A program made the position numbers and the translations under genes. The notes beneath the pieces were generated by a model. That model was not told the DNA's origin, made no database searches, and was given only the letters and a program-made list of their open reading frames with translations. Positions 1 to 11,179 of a DNA stretch of 64,000 nt are shown here, one piece after another. This DNA comes from Carallia brachiata (lineage: Eukaryota; Streptophyta; Magnoliopsida; Malpighiales; Rhizophoraceae). The stretch is from contig JADCRB010000065.1 in assembly GCA_021464245.1 (NCBI GenBank), forward strand, positions 2,296,991 through 2,360,990, in the 5' to 3' direction. Position 1 is the stretch's first letter; each line of letters opens with the position of its first letter.

Positions 1-87
1 TTCATATCTTCCGATGAGCCTGCCCAATCACTGTCAGTGTATCCCACTAACTTTAACTCCTGGAACTTCTTGTACATGATGCCAAGC

Positions 88-732
88 TCAATAGTTCCTT
101 GAATACATCAGAACTTTTTTGGCTGCTTTATAGTGCAGCTCACTTGGTGAGTACATGAATCGGGAAAGCAAGAATGCAGCATGCATGATCTCTGGTCTTG
201 AGGCAGAGAGATAAAGTAGGCAGCCTATAAGGCTTCTATACTTAGTAGCATTGATTTTTCCAGATCCATCCTCCTTTTGTAGCTTTTCACTAGTTGCCAA
301 AAGTGTATCTGAACTCTTACAATCTGACATTTGAAACTTGTTCAAGATGTCCTTAGCATATTTAGTTTGACAGATGAATATACCTTGCTTTGATTGATGG
401 ATTTCCAAGCCGAGAAAATAAGACATCTTCCCAAGATTTGTCATGTCAAAAGCTTTTGTCATTTCAGTTTTGAACTCCTGAACTAGTTGGATATTGCTGC
501 CAATGATTAACAAATCATCAACATATAGAGACACGTAGAGAATATGATCTCGTTGAGCTTTGACATACAAAGTTGTCTCAGTTTTGCTTCTATTGAAACC
601 GAGATGTAATAAGTGATCATTGATCCGGCTATACCAAGCTCTCGGGGGCTGTTTTAACCCATAGAGGGCCTTTTTGAGCAAGAAAACTTTGTTTTCTTCT
701 CCTTTTTTGACAAAGCCAGTAGGTTGTTCCAC
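88..732 (-). pseudogene. Copia reverse transcriptase C-terminal part with start of RNase H linker
   Basis: The open stretch reads through the RT palm and thumb: EQPTGF, LYGLKQ-type motif, the catalytic SLYVDD, YFLGLEI, and the connection motif SRPEIMHA. It closes at a frameshift near position 88, beyond which the RNase H start (YTDSDWAGS-like) is still recognisable in another frame. There is no native start here; the upstream part of RT is in the next segment in a different frame. In the family this enzyme copies the element RNA into DNA inside a virus-like particle. The copy is a remnant. Confidence 0.85.
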
Positions 733-1744
733 ATAGATCTCTTCCTACAAAAAACCATTAAGAAAAGTAGATTTGACATCAAGTTGATGTACTGATCAGC
801 CTCTATGTGCAGCTATACCAATCAACAATTTAATGGTGTCAAGCCTAGCAACTAGAGCAAATGTATCACAGTAATCAACTCCATATTGCTGTGAATACCC
901 TTTAGCTACCGGCCTGACTTTCAGCTTGTTGACAGTCTCATCTGCATTGAGTTTAGTTTTGAATATCCATTTGACTCCAATAGCTACTTTGCCTTCAGGT
1001 TTGGGTACTAAAACCCAAGTTTCATTTTCTAAATTGACTGGATTTCTTCTAGCATGGCTTTTTTTCCATCTTGGATCTTTGACAGCATCTTCATAGTTTG
1101 CAGGTTCTTGAATTGCTGTGTTAGCCCTTTCATAAATTTCAGAAAGATTCCTGGTTCCTCTTATAGGAAAGTCATCATAATTTTCTCCTAAGGAGTTGAT
1201 ATCAGAATTTGGAACTTGTTCAAGTTGAGCTTGTGAATGCTCAATCTCTAACTTGTCCCAATCCCATTGCTCATTCTCACTAAACTTCAGATTTCTAGAA
1301 GCAAATACCTTCCCAGATTAAATATCGTAGAACCTAAAGTTGCTCACAGCATCAGTATAGTCAATGAAGATAGCAATAGAGGCTAGGATCCAATTTATCT
1401 CTTATTTGTTCTGGAACATGAACAAAACAGATGCACCCAAATACATTAAGATGATCAAGAGATGGCTTGTGTTGAAACCAAGCCTGATAAGGAGTCTGAT
1501 CAAGAAGAGCCTCTACGGAGCTGTTAAGCAAATAAACTAAAGTGGAAGCAGCTTCAGCCTAGAAATTCTTTGAAAGTTTCTTTTCTGCCAACAAACACCT
1601 TGTCATACTCATAATTGATCTGTTTTTCCTTTCACTCACCCCATTTTGTTGGGAGTGAAGGGAGCAGTATACTAAATTTGAATACCTACAACTGCACAAA
1701 GCTGCTTAAAAGGGTCAGATGTTATTCAGAACCATTGTCAGACC
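733..1744 (-). pseudogene. Copia integrase C-terminus and reverse transcriptase N-terminus, degenerate
   Basis: No long open frame remains, but the minus-strand translation still shows the RT entry motif (GVKWIFKTKLNADE), the KGYSQQYGVDY and ARLDTIKL motifs in the order usual for copia RT (around 780-1010), preceded by an acidic linker and the integrase C-terminal part (around 1200-1740). Several stops and frameshifts separate them. It links the integrase piece at 1745-2278 to the RT piece at 88-732, showing one collinear pol. Confidence 0.75.
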
Positions 1745-2278
1745 TTAGAGCTTGAATTTTGTGACTGATTGGTTCTCAATCAAGGTCTTGAATTTTTGAA
1801 AGATTGATGTGACTTCTGTCTTAGCTTTTAGAAAAAATATCCAACAAAATATAGTACAATCATCTATAAAAATGATGTAATACCTGCTGCCATTTAATGA
1901 TTCAATACTCATAGGTCTGCACAAGTCAGTATGGATAAGCTGTAATTTTTGCTTTGCTCTCCAAGACTGAGTAGAAGGAATAGGAAGCTTTGATTGTTTG
2001 CCAATTTGACAAATATCACACACAACTCCTGGTTCTGTAATTTCAAGCAAGTTGTGCACAAGATTGATCTTTTGTAATTTTTGAATACCTACATAGTGAA
2101 AATGCCCAAGCCTCCTATGCCATAACATTGATTCATTTGCAGAAGCTGACAAGGCTTGATGATTGATCTCTTTCAAATGCAAATGAAAGCTCTTTCCCTT
2201 CATGGGAACAGAGACAAGTTCAACTCCATTCACATAAAAATAATGCAGCTTTATTCTTGAAAACAAAAGAATATCCAA
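1745..2278 (-). pseudogene. Copia GAG-pre-integrase and integrase N-terminal domain
   Basis: The segment carries the HHCC zinc-binding domain (WHRRLGHFH followed by CDICQIGK) and the first catalytic aspartate context (HTDLCRP), then IIFIDD and the region leading to the second aspartate, where the frame is lost. Integrase joins element DNA to the chromosome. The fragment lacks the rest of the D,D-35-E triad in this frame, and no start codon of its own is expected because it is part of a polyprotein. Confidence 0.82.
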
Positions 2279-3084
2279 CTTTTAGCAGTTGACCAATATT
2301 GAGGAGATTTTGAGTAATATCGGGACATAAAAACTCCAGTGATCAGTTTAGTACTTAAGTGAGTGGAAACAGCAACAATACCTTTACCTTTGATTTGCAA
2401 CAAGGTTCCATTGCCAATCTTGACCTTAAGGCATATGATTTGTCAAGAGACTTGAAAATACTAAGATTTGGGGACATGTGGTTGGTACAACCACTTTCCA
2501 GAAGGCAAGTCTCTCCTCTTTTGATTGAATTGGTGTTGCCTGCTACAAAAGCTGCTCCTCAGATTGTGTCATCATCTACAACTTGAGCTTCAATTTGACC
2601 TTGCTGATCTTGCTAAGGCTGATTTAATTTCTTCTTGCAAAATCTCTCAGAATGACCTCTCTTTTGCTAATTGCAATCAATATCAGCCTTTTCCAATAGA
2701 ATTTGGCTGAATGGTTGGTTTGCTACAATGCTCACAAGGTGGGAAGATCTTCTCCCATCTAGCTTGTTGTGTCCAGCTTGTTTATCTTGCTTTGCACCTT
2801 GCTTTTTTTTTTTTGTTTACCCTTCTGTTTGTGCTTAGCTTGGAAAGCACCCTCAACTGTATCCTCTTGTCTCAAAAGCCTTCTTTGCTCTTGCACTTGA
2901 AGTGCATTAAATAGCTTAGCAAGAGAAATGATGTTAAGATCCTTAGAATCTTCTGAAGAAGAAATTTTGGCTCCAAATCTTTCAGAAATACTCACTAGGA
3001 CCTATTGAACAATATTCTTATCAGGAAAATTTTCTCTAAAACCCTAATTTGATTGACAATTTTCAACAATTTGTCACTGTATTC
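2279..3084 (-). pseudogene. Copia gag C-terminus, nucleocapsid and protease region, degenerate
   Basis: Minus-strand frames between the gag start and the integrase contain the gag tail (ISERFGAKISSSEDSKDL, ALQVQEQRRL, about 2850-3000) and a lysine/glutamine-rich stretch. Multiple stops and at least one shift interrupt the frame, for example around 3025-3090 where VNQIR is followed by stops. No intact CCHC knuckle or protease DSG motif was confirmed. The plus-strand open frames in this interval are antisense shadows. Confidence 0.6.
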
Positions 3085-3477
3085 TTAAACAGTTTTAGAT
3101 TCTTTCATTTTCAGCAGTTCAAACTCTCTTCTAAGATTAAGTAACTGCATGTTTGTAGACTTTAAGCTCCCACCAAAATTCTCCTTTAACCTATCCCAAG
3201 CATCCTTTACAGTTTCACAAGTCATGATGCGGTTGAAAATGGTTTCAGAAATAGCCAAGTGTATACAAGACAAAGCCTTGTACTTTTTTGTCAAGGCTTC
3301 ATTGTATTGCTTCAATTGATTGATCGTGGGATTATTCCCAAGAGAAGCAGGATCATCTCCGGTCTCAACTTCCCACAAATCAGTTGCTCTTAAGTATGTC
3401 TTCATCATAATAGCCCACTGATTGTAATTTTTACCAGTGAACTTAGGTGGAGGTATAGGGCAAAGGGTTGATGCCAT
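3085..3477 (-). pseudogene. Copia gag (UBN2-type) N-terminal fragment
   Basis: The ATG at 3477 opens a frame with the hallmarks of plant copia gag: PPPKFTGKNYNQWAIMMKTYL, then KALSCIHLAISETIFNRIM and AWDRLKENFGG. It ends at an in-frame TAA where related elements continue (the sister element reads through the same point), so the gag is truncated by a nonsense change. The capsid protein would package element RNA. The start lies about 125 bases inside the primer-binding site, a usual distance for these elements. Confidence 0.85.
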
Positions 3478-3602
3478 TCCAAAACTGACAATTTAATTGC
3501 AGGATTTTTTTGGGGTTCTCTCTTGGTTTTTTTTTCTCACTATCTTCAAGTGTTTTCTCTCTTATCTTTTACTAAAAACATAGGTTACAAGGATGCAACA
3601 TT

Positions 3603-3614
3603 GTTCTGATACCA
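3603..3614 (-). other. Primer-binding site of copia element 1
   Basis: Read on the minus strand the site is TGGTATCAGAAC, one base different from the TGGTATCAGAGC complementary to the 3' end of plant initiator tRNA-Met. It lies two bases inside the LTR end (ATCAACA on the minus strand, boundary at 3617). The LTR itself runs from 3617 upward, but its outer edge cannot be set because no second LTR is in the window. Confidence 0.8.
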
Positions 3615-3616
3615 GA

Positions 3617-3775
3617 TGTTGATTTTAAAGAACTAAAACATAGCTTAAAGCTTGTTTAAGTGCAAAAAAACAAGGCAGTAAAGAGAAAAAAAAAAAAAGA
3701 AATCAGTTTTTGGAACACTGGGACATGAATATTGGAAATGGAAAAAGAATGTATTTGGTTTCAGCAGTTTAACTT
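3617..3775 (-). repeat. Inner part of copia element 1 5' LTR (outer edge unknown)
   Basis: The boundary TGTTGATT on the plus strand is the expected terminal TG/CA inverted dinucleotide next to the primer-binding site. The next bases are A-rich and unlike the LTR of the second element. The end given here is only the point beyond which the sequence changes character, not a demonstrated LTR edge. Confidence 0.5.
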
Positions 3776-4640
3776 TCAAGTCTCCCTTGAGAGCCCATGC
3801 TCTTCGGAGGGTATCTCAGACTATGTTAAAGCCAAAGGATTTGTCGAAATGACCCTCCCAATCAAGATCGATTTTGATATTGTCTCTGTAGCATTCCAAT
3901 TATCTTGAAGGCACATAACTGCATCCCCCTATCCAAGGTCCACTGATTCCATTTGCAGAAAGAAGTCTACACAACTGTAAAAATTTGGGTTGTAAGGATT
4001 AGTATTGATTGTGCCACGGGACTAGGTGAAAGTTACTAGACAAACTAGATAAGGGGCTCACTTCCGCTGGGCATAGGAACTTTAAAATTTGGGAAAGTAA
4101 GCTAGTTTGCAGGGGTTGAGGGTATTTTGAATAGAAGGATGTGGGTAGAATGAAGACTTAAGTAGAGGGTGGTGATGGAAAATAATTTTTGGTGACTAGT
4201 GAATGAATGTAATGGGGTTTGGTGGTTAAGTTGGGAGCTTAAGGTATTGCAATTGTTGAATCAGGTGAGAAGAAGAGGAAGTGGAGAGTAAGGGTAGGGA
4301 GTGGGGGCTTGCAGAAGACGATAGATGGGTATTGAAGAAGAAGGTGGGGGATGGGTTTTGATTGATCCAATTTGTATTCCTCCAAACTCAGTTCATGATA
4401 TAAGCATCAAAAACTTTATTCTTTGTGCTATTCAAAAGCCATGCCCTGCACATTTGCATTAGCTAAGCATCTATAAATGGTGTTCTGGCCAAAGGCATGT
4501 GAAAGTAAAGTTTGTGTTGGCAAGCATATAGTTTTCCTTGAATCTTTTCTTTTTTTTTCTCTTTTAGAAACGGGGACTATATATTCAGTACGAGTCATTG
4601 TGTTCAATTGATCTATTCATATTTGAAGGTATTCCTTCTG
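3776..4640. other. Unassigned sequence with coding-like composition at its start
   Basis: From 3776 to about 3960 base composition is more balanced and both strands give short coding-like translations (plus strand: EGISDYVKAKGF then LPIKIDFDI), but the frame closes and no family was recognised. This could lie in the outer LTR or be a decayed exon. The remainder (to 4640) is purine-rich and T-rich intergenic DNA without a recognisable gene. Confidence 0.3.
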
Positions 4641-4645
4641 TACCT

Positions 4646-4695
4646 ATATTGAAGCCAAAATTTAGGATATATATTGAAGCCAAAATTTAGGATAT
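4646..4695. repeat. Perfect 25-bp tandem duplication
   Basis: The unit ATATTGAAGCCAAAATTTAG plus GATAT occurs twice head to tail (4646-4670 and 4671-4695) with no recognisable partner nearby. It is a simple recent local duplication. Confidence 0.85.
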
Positions 4696-4699
4696 CTAT

Positions 4700-5390
4700 A
4701 TAGAATGGAACTTTGAAACATGAAACAACACCTTACTAAGCAGTGAAACTGAAATTAGAACCTACGATTTATCAGATTACATCTCGCCCACTTGGCCACT
4801 TGAACCCAGCCCTTGGACTCCATGCTTTTAACTTTGTAGAGATAGGATTACCAACCAAAACTTTCGATTCTTTGACAGCTGTTCGGGCAATTAAATATTT
4901 GTTCTTCGGATTACTCTGTGGCCACTTTTCTCGATTTCTAGTTTCTAGCTCAATGCTGTGATAATATTAAATTAATTTTTTTCCAACTTTTTCAAGAAGT
5001 TAATTGTTATTAATTTTATAATGGCTCATACTTTGGTGTATGAGCTTTACTTGTTTTTTTTTTTTAGCACATGAGCTTTAAATGTGAGCAACTTGGTTTG
5101 GTACCATCGCATTATTCAAGACTGTTAGAAATTTCATTATAACTGGATTCTTGTTCTTTTTTTTTAATTTTTTTTAATTTGCCTAATTCCCTAAATTGTT
5201 GAGCTCAATCAAAGGCAAATTTATTTGAGCTGTTTATTTTTCAGTGGGGTACATTGGATGATTCGCACTGTAATTCACATGCCATTGGGGGAAACGTAGT
5301 CATAAATTTTTTTTACCAAAAAAAAAAAAACTTGCAAGTAGCTTAATCATAACACTTATAGATTGAGTGCAGCTTTTTTTTAGTCCTCAT
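4700..5390. other. AT-rich intergenic DNA
   Basis: Poly-T and poly-A tracts and short open frames without family motifs. Nothing further could be supported. Confidence 0.5.
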
Positions 5391-5600
5391 TTAATCATCT
5401 CATAATACAAGCTCCCACTCAAGTACTGTTGAACCCGAACAAACCTCTCTCACATCCAATATCAACATTAACGAGTATGAAATTAAACCTCACACAATCA
5501 ACATGAATTCTTATTAGAGGTGGCGTCGACGAGGACAGTTGAACCCGAGTCAATACGGGAGGAAACACACCGTATAACTACCAAATTACCACGGCGGATA
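5391..5600 (-). mobile_element. Possible tRNA-derived SINE
   Basis: On the minus strand an A-box-like GGTAATTTGGTAGTTA (5575-5590) is followed about 35 bases later by a B-box-like CGGGTTCAACTGT (5535-5547), the spacing of an internal RNA polymerase III promoter. A second B-box-like GTTCGGGTTCAACAG occurs at about 5427-5441. The body could not be matched to a named family and no target duplication was fixed. Confidence 0.42.
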
Positions 5601-5984
5601 ATAAACGTAGTTATAAATTCGTAACAATTGCAAAAGAAAAGACATGAATTACTTTTAAAAAAACATATAAATTATAATATTTTGTACTTCATATATTACA
5701 TCAAATAGTTTTAATATATGTAAAACTCACATCTTATGAATTGTTATATTTTATGTATTGACATTTTATATATGATTCATATGTTTAAATCTAGCAACTA
5801 ACCAAAGCGTTCAAGTTAAAAATAATTTAAATCAGATTTTTAATACACCCTTAATTGTTTCTAATAGAATTGGCTAACTTGGGTTTGGTCTATCCTCTAC
5901 AGTACAAGAGTTGAAAGACAATTTTGTCAAGGTCTTTTAAAGCTAGACTCAAGGGATGACTATAGAACTCAACTCTAAATCCTC

Positions 5985-6200
5985 GTTTGAGAAAATAAAA
6001 ACTGAGAGTAGAATCTATGAGGAATGAAAGTGTAAAGAATGAATGTTATAAGAAATGAATGTATTTCATCTTTTTGTGTTATGAAGAGTGTATTGTAAGG
6101 AATGAAAATTAAAAATTCTTTGTTAGGGAATGAGTGAAAAATAAGAAGAAAGAAATAATATGTATCAGATTACCAAATTTGCCCTTCATGTAAAAGGAAA
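5985..6200. mobile_element. GTTTGG-type MITE-like repeat, copy 1
   Basis: G/A-rich sequence (GAATGAAAG-type motifs) ending in a CAGATTACCAAATTTGCCCTT block. Similar blocks occur in copies at 7735-8177 and 48652-48870, which suggests a shared element family. Ends and target duplication were not resolved. Confidence 0.4.
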
Positions 6201-6499
6201 TTGAACAATTTTTTTAAAACTGAAACTAAAAAAATGTTTTTTTAACTTTATTTTTGTAATCTTTTGTTGATAAACTAGAGAAATGAAATCAAACAAAACT
6301 TCAAAAAAATGTATATACTAAGGATTTACTATTTGTAAGCCAACCCTTATTTTACGTCATTTTACATATTTTATATTGTAGTATATAAAAATTTTACAAT
6401 AAAATTAATATTGTGTGGAAAAAATTGTACAGTTTCATAAAAATAATAAACTAAAAACACCAAAACAGATGTGGCCAACTTATGTTAGGGAAAAACTTA

Positions 6500-6845
6500 A
6501 TGTCCATAAAATTTGGTACCCACAAGTAGCCACAAAAATGTCATAAGAGGTGAAATATATGACATATTAAAGAGAAATATACGACACATGTAAATAGACT
6601 AAATATGACATGATAAAATAATTATAAGAAAATTATATGACATATCAAGTATAATTGTACAAACTATATGAATAGTTGTTGAGAACTAAAATTTTTTAAT
6701 TTGAGAAGTGTATGATTGTTCAAACAAATTACATATTTCTCTTTCACATATCATATATATTTTTTTATAAATATAAAAAAATATCATATATTTCACTTAT
6801 TATATTATTTTTGTGACTACTTGTGAATATTAAATTTTGTAAAAA
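6500..6845. mobile_element. Long-terminal-inverted-repeat MITE
   Basis: The left arm (from CATAAAATTTGGTACCCACA, through AGTAGCCACAAAAATGTCAT and GTGAAATATATGACAT) reappears inverted at the right end (ACAAAATTTAATATTCACAA, AGTAGTCACAAAAATAATAT, GTGAAATATATGATAT on the minus strand). Arms are at least 70 bases and imperfect. There is no coding capacity. The arm length fits a Mutator-like or similar non-autonomous element, but the class is not proven. Confidence 0.7.
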
Positions 6846-7734
6846 CGTAGTGGTCCTTTTTATGTTATGCGGAATACTTTGTATTGATAACACTTATAAT
6901 GTTCTTGTAGGAGATGGAGCCCGTTTGTACGCCAGTACACCTGCAAAGGGCAATATTGTCTTCAATCAAATTTCTCAGAGGAATTCCTTTTTCCCCTCAT
7001 TTCGGCTCGGAAGGGTTCTTGTGGGTCCCAATGGAAAGCTTACATCCCTTCCTTGCGTGACTTCAATTTTCCAAACAAGAAGAAAAGTACCTTTCCCTCC
7101 CAATTCCTCTCCCTCACCCTCAAATCTTTCGCTCTAAGCAAAGGGTAAAAGGCCTAAATATAATTATATATTAGTTTTTTCAATATTACATTCCAACAGA
7201 AATATTAAAATAAAAAATTTTAGTAAAAGCACTCAATATTATTCACAGTTATTTTTAGTTGTTCATTTATTTTTTTAGTCTACTTCAACTGTTGTTTTTT
7301 TAATTTTATTTTTTTAACCAATTAATCATCAAAAAAAAGAAAGAAAGAAAGAAAACTTGGTAATGGTTCGATCTTTGGTTTAAGTAGGCTCTTGATCCTC
7401 TAATTTTTTTCATCTTGGTAACTCGTTCAGTTCTAAAAATATTAACGTATATCTAGATGGTATAAAATCAACTATTCATTGCAAATATCTTGTCATGTCC
7501 TTTCTTTTCCTTTCCTTGGTGGGAGTATAACATTTGGAATTCATTTGGTGTCAATTTTGTCTTCAAATTCCTTTTAAAATGCATTTGAATGAAATCCCAC
7601 AATAGAATAGATTTTATAGTTGAATTAGAGAACTGGCTAATGACCACCCGAAAAGAATATTTACCTATCATACAGAAAAAAAATTTTGATGGATCGGATG
7701 CATATTTAGAGCGATTGAATGCATTCTCTAATAG
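6846..7734. other. Intergenic DNA, no recognised gene
   Basis: An open frame of 104 codons (6823-7137, plus strand, non-ATG start) shows no family motif and is preceded by MITE sequence. The following DNA is AT-rich with a short GAAA run near 7338. Nothing could be assigned. Confidence 0.4.
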
Positions 7735-8177
7735 TGCGTTTGGATAAAATTTTTGAGGGAGAGGAAAGTGGAGGAGAGTAATATTTTTTATTTTCTTTTG
7801 TGTTTGGAAAGAGGTGATGAGAGGGAATAAAATTATAAATTCTTTTGTGTGGGAAAATGTGGAAAATGGGGGTGAGGAAATAAAATATATCAGAATAACA
7901 ATTTTATTCTTTATAATAAATTCTATTTGAATATTTTATTTAGGTAAAATTGTAATTTTGAAATTATGTGAGGGTAATTGAGTTATTTAATAAATTTAGT
8001 AGGGGAAACCAACAACTTTCTTCCTATTTTTGAGAAGATTGGTTTTGGTGAGATAGAGAGGATTAGGGAAATAAAAAACTTTTCTCTCCTTCATTTTTCA
8101 AACGTTTTCTAAACACAACAATTTACATTAATCCTCTTACTTTCTTCTCTCTCCCTCTTTTCCCCCCTCCCAAAAAC
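7735..8177. mobile_element. GTTTGG-type MITE-like repeat, copy 2
   Basis: Starts GTGCGTTTGGATAAAA, then a GAGGGAGAGGAAAG block, and ends with CTCCCTCTTTTCCCCCCTCC CAAAAAC, which is its imperfect inverse. Internal blocks (ATATATCAGAATAACAA) match the other copies. No coding capacity. Confidence 0.5.
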
Positions 8178-9264
8178 AATGTAAGTGAACGATATATATT
8201 GTCATCAGTGTTATTTTAGGAATTTTTATTGAACATGCGAAGTATTCATGAACAAGTTGTTAAATTTTATGATGTTAAAAATAATTAAAATAATAAAAAA
8301 ATTAATTTTATGCATAGAATTAACAAAAGTTATAATTATGAATATAATTAAAAAAACTCTATGCCAATAAAAAATCCAAATAAAGGATAAATATTTAATT
8401 ATACTGTATAATTACAAACATATAACATATAATTTGAAAACATGCCTATCAATCATATATAAATCACCTACCAAACGAGTTTTACAATAATTATATAAAC
8501 AAAGGTTTAAATGAGATATTCGTAAAATTAAGTGAAATTGAATCCCTCTTTATTTAGGTTTGTCTCATTTATTGAACTAGTTTTGAAATTAATTTCGGTT
8601 CTTGCTCATATATATAAATAAATATTGTTTGCACCATCAAGAAAAGTAACGAAAAGATGCATATAAATTTTGCTTGGGTGCACAGATTCTTTTTCAATGT
8701 CTAATTTCGAGTTTAAATAGAAATGAATATGGAGTGATATTGACGATACGGCATCGGTTTAGAAGCAAGGATCATAAAACTGTGGTAATGACTATTAGCG
8801 CACGCATTTTGGTCCCCAAGAGATAACGTAATGACTTCCAAAGTGAAATAGTTATTGTTTTGAAAAAAGAACAATGAAAAACACAATTTTTGTGATTTTA
8901 GAATAAGTTATTCGATATTAATTACAAGTTATGTATTCAAATTTTCGTCAATTTATTTATTATATTTAAAGTTACAATTACAAAATTCTTTTTTTGTTAT
9001 GAACACAGCACTTGTTAATAAGATTGTAAATAACATCCTACTTCTTTATTTTGTAACCAAAGAAAGAAAAAAAAAAAGGAACTGGTGGAATAATCAAGGG
9101 ACCCCGTTGTCACTTTAGAGATAGTCTTTGTAACTTATCACCAGCCCTAGCACTAGTGCGTTGCCCTTTTTGGTCTAAATAACCACATGCATGAGAGAAA
9201 GTGTTACTAATTTCTCACTCAGCCACGTGGCAACTTTCTAGATTAAGAGAAATAAAAAAATTCC
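8178..9264. other. AT-rich intergenic DNA
   Basis: No open frame, RNA gene or bounded repeat was recognised. Confidence 0.5.
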
Positions 9265-9330
9265 ATATTTTCCTTTTATTGTCTATTGCTTTAAAATTTA
9301 ATTGAAATTGAAATGTGGTTTTTTTCTTAA

Positions 9331-10310
9331 AAATTGGACCAACGCACAAATTTATTGGCTTTTTTCTTCCACGTTGGCTTTTTTCTTTTCTTCCAAATTA
9401 ATGTTGTAAAAATCAGATCGGTCATTAAATTGAAAAGTTTAGTGGTTTAAAATTAACCGATTTAACCAGAAAGTGAACCGGTAAAGCTGATATTTAATAT
9501 TAAATATATAAAAAATAAATATTTATATACATTACACATAAAAATTTATATATAAAATGTAATACTCTAATATATATGTATGTATTGAAAAATTTATATT
9601 TATAAATTTAAAATAAATGATTAATAATTTATTTTAAGATAAAATTAATAAATTAAGAAAATTAATAATTATCTTAACAAAAAGAGAAAATAGTAAGTTT
9701 TAATGTACTAATTATATAGAATGGAGTATGGATTATATGAGAAGTATGAGAAAATAATAAATTAAGAAAAATTACAATAAACTATAAATTGGAATAGTGG
9801 TGTGAGACTCAACTTTCTTATTGGAGGTAAGAGGTTCAAAACTCAACTCTTACAAAGTAGTGTGAAATTTTTTAAAATTATTGAACTCAGTCAAACTGGG
9901 ACTAGTTCACCAGTCAAATCGGGACCGGTTCACCAGTCTGACCGAGTAAACATGACCAGTTTGATCTAATATCAATTTTAAGGTATAACCTAGATCGACC
10001 TCTGACCAATTACCAATCCGACCGATTGAATCGGCCGGTTTAGTCCAAATTTAACAACATTGTTTCAAATCGGGCATGTTGTATATTAGATATTCTCTAT
10101 TACTTTTCTTTCTCTACCACGTGATAATTTTTACTTTTTTTCTCTCAAATTAAACCAATGCACAAATTTATTGGCTTTTTTCTTCCAAACGTTAGCTTTT
10201 TTTCTTTTCTTCCAAATTGGGCATGTTGTATATTAGACGCTTCTCTATTATTTTTTCTCTTATATTGTTTATTGTCTATTGCTTTTTTGTTAAGATACTT
10301 CTCTAATTCT
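9331..10310. repeat. Tandem host repeat, two copies, first interrupted by a hAT MITE
   Basis: Copy A (about 9331-9398 continuing at 10071) and copy B (about 10149-10310) share CACAAATTTATTGGCTTTTT, the TTCTTTTCTTCCAAAT block and GGGCATGTTGTATATTAGA. Copy B is uninterrupted where copy A carries the element at 9399-10062. A third dispersed, shorter match to the B-copy tail lies at about 46416-46500 (TTATTGTCTATTGCTTTTTT, TTAAG-TACTTCTC). Confidence 0.8.
9399..10062. mobile_element. hAT-type MITE with 8-bp target duplication
   Basis: Ends are TAATGTTGTAAAAATC on the left and, on the complementary strand, CAATGTTGTTAAATTT on the right. It is flanked by TTCCAAAT (9391-9398) and TTTCAAAT (10063-10070), an 8-bp duplication with one mismatch. 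The interior has subterminal ACCGGT/CCGGTT-rich arms and an AT-rich middle, as in many plant hAT MITEs. The empty site is preserved in the neighbouring repeat copy, which reads CTTCCAAATTGGGCATG without the insert. No transposase is encoded. Confidence 0.85.
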
Positions 10311-10349
10311 TGATCAAGAAATTGTTCGACAAATTAGTAGCTTTTTTCT

Positions 10350-10687
10350 TCTAATTTAAAGTCTTATAAATTTTCGTCTTTAAAAACTGCATATCTAACT
10401 TTCTGCTCGTCTATTTAAAAGTCACACTAATTTTGTTTGAAAGACACAAAAAAAAAAAACAAACAAAGCTTGTCCTTCTCTAATAAGCTCCCCTTTTATT
10501 TTATCGTTTTTTAGCCTACAAATTAGTACATATTTTATTCGATCTTTATGTACTTAATTTTTTTTCGTTAACATGTCTGTAGAATATGGATCTCATACTA
10601 ATAGATAATCTTAAAGCAGATCAAAAAATGTTAGCATTAAAGTTCCCATTATTCGGCTTTAGAAATCTGTCAACCCTAAAAATAAGA
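10350..10687. other. AT-rich intergenic DNA
   Basis: No gene or bounded repeat recognised. A poly-A run lies at about 10448-10458. Confidence 0.5.
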
Positions 10688-10720
10688 ATGATATATATAT
10701 ATATACACACACACACACAC
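10688..10720. repeat. (TA)n-(CA)n compound microsatellite
   Basis: An alternating ATATAT run passes directly into ACACAC, ending at the palindromic repeat at 10721. Confidence 0.9.
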
Positions 10721-10790
10721 TAAAACGACGTCGTTTCATCTAAAAAAACAAAACTTCTACACTTTTCAGAAGTGCAACGACGTCGTTTTA
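10721..10790. repeat. Inverted pair of ACGACGTCGT palindromes
   Basis: TAAAACGACGTCGTT (10721-10735) and its exact reverse complement AACGACGTCGTTTTA (10776-10790) bracket about 40 bases. Each arm itself contains the self-complementary ACGACGTCGT, with the CG-rich ACGT core. It may be a short terminal-inverted-repeat relic or a protein-binding site. No function is shown. Confidence 0.75.
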
Positions 10791-11129
10791 GAAGGCAGAA
10801 GCCTAACTGAGTTAGGCTAACCTTTAGTCCTTCACGGTTTTGCAGTAAAGAAAGTGCTCCTTATACGCGTCCCGTTTGTGCCAAAGGGGAAGAAGTAGTA
10901 ATAGTCCCTCAGCTTGCTGCATCGTTGTTGATTTGCTGTTGGCCCAAGGCGTGTCCCAAATCCAAGCCCAAGTGGTGTCGGGAAGATCTTCAATATCATA
11001 CTATGAGAATGAGCTCACAAACAATTTTTGTGAGCTAAATTTTCGAATAAATTTGCAACAACTAAATTTTTTTAAAAAAATTTTTAATGCTTAACTGAGG
11101 GATTTAGATTCCACTTTACATAGATGCTC

Positions 11130-11151
11130 AAAAAAAAAAAAAAAAAAAAAG
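11130..11151. repeat. Poly-A tract
   Basis: A run of about 21 A residues. It could be the tail of an unrecognised retroposed sequence; the open frame at 10876-11094 just upstream has no family motif. Confidence 0.7.
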
Positions 11152-11179
11152 TTTATCAGACAAGCTGTAAAATTAGAAA

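Larger units (their letters stand above)
1..3616 (-). mobile_element. Decayed Ty1/copia retrotransposon, internal region, truncated by window start
   Basis: Read on the minus strand this contains, in copia order, a primer-binding site, a UBN2-type gag, a GAG-pre-integrase/integrase zinc domain, integrase core and reverse transcriptase. RNase H begins near position 90 and runs out of the window, so the 3' LTR is not visible. The frame is interrupted many times, so the copy cannot encode a working polyprotein. Its proteins are clearly related to those of the second copia element at 11514-16602 (same gag motifs such as PPPKF and IFNRIM, same integrase HRRLGHFH-type motif), so both belong to one lineage, but the LTR ends differ in sequence, so they are different families. 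The order PR-IN-RT-RH identifies Ty1/copia rather than Ty3/gypsy. Confidence 0.88.

Noticed and set aside
2359..2914. Plus-strand open frames within copia element 1
   Set aside because: Antisense to gag/pol of the retroelement and without their own motifs.
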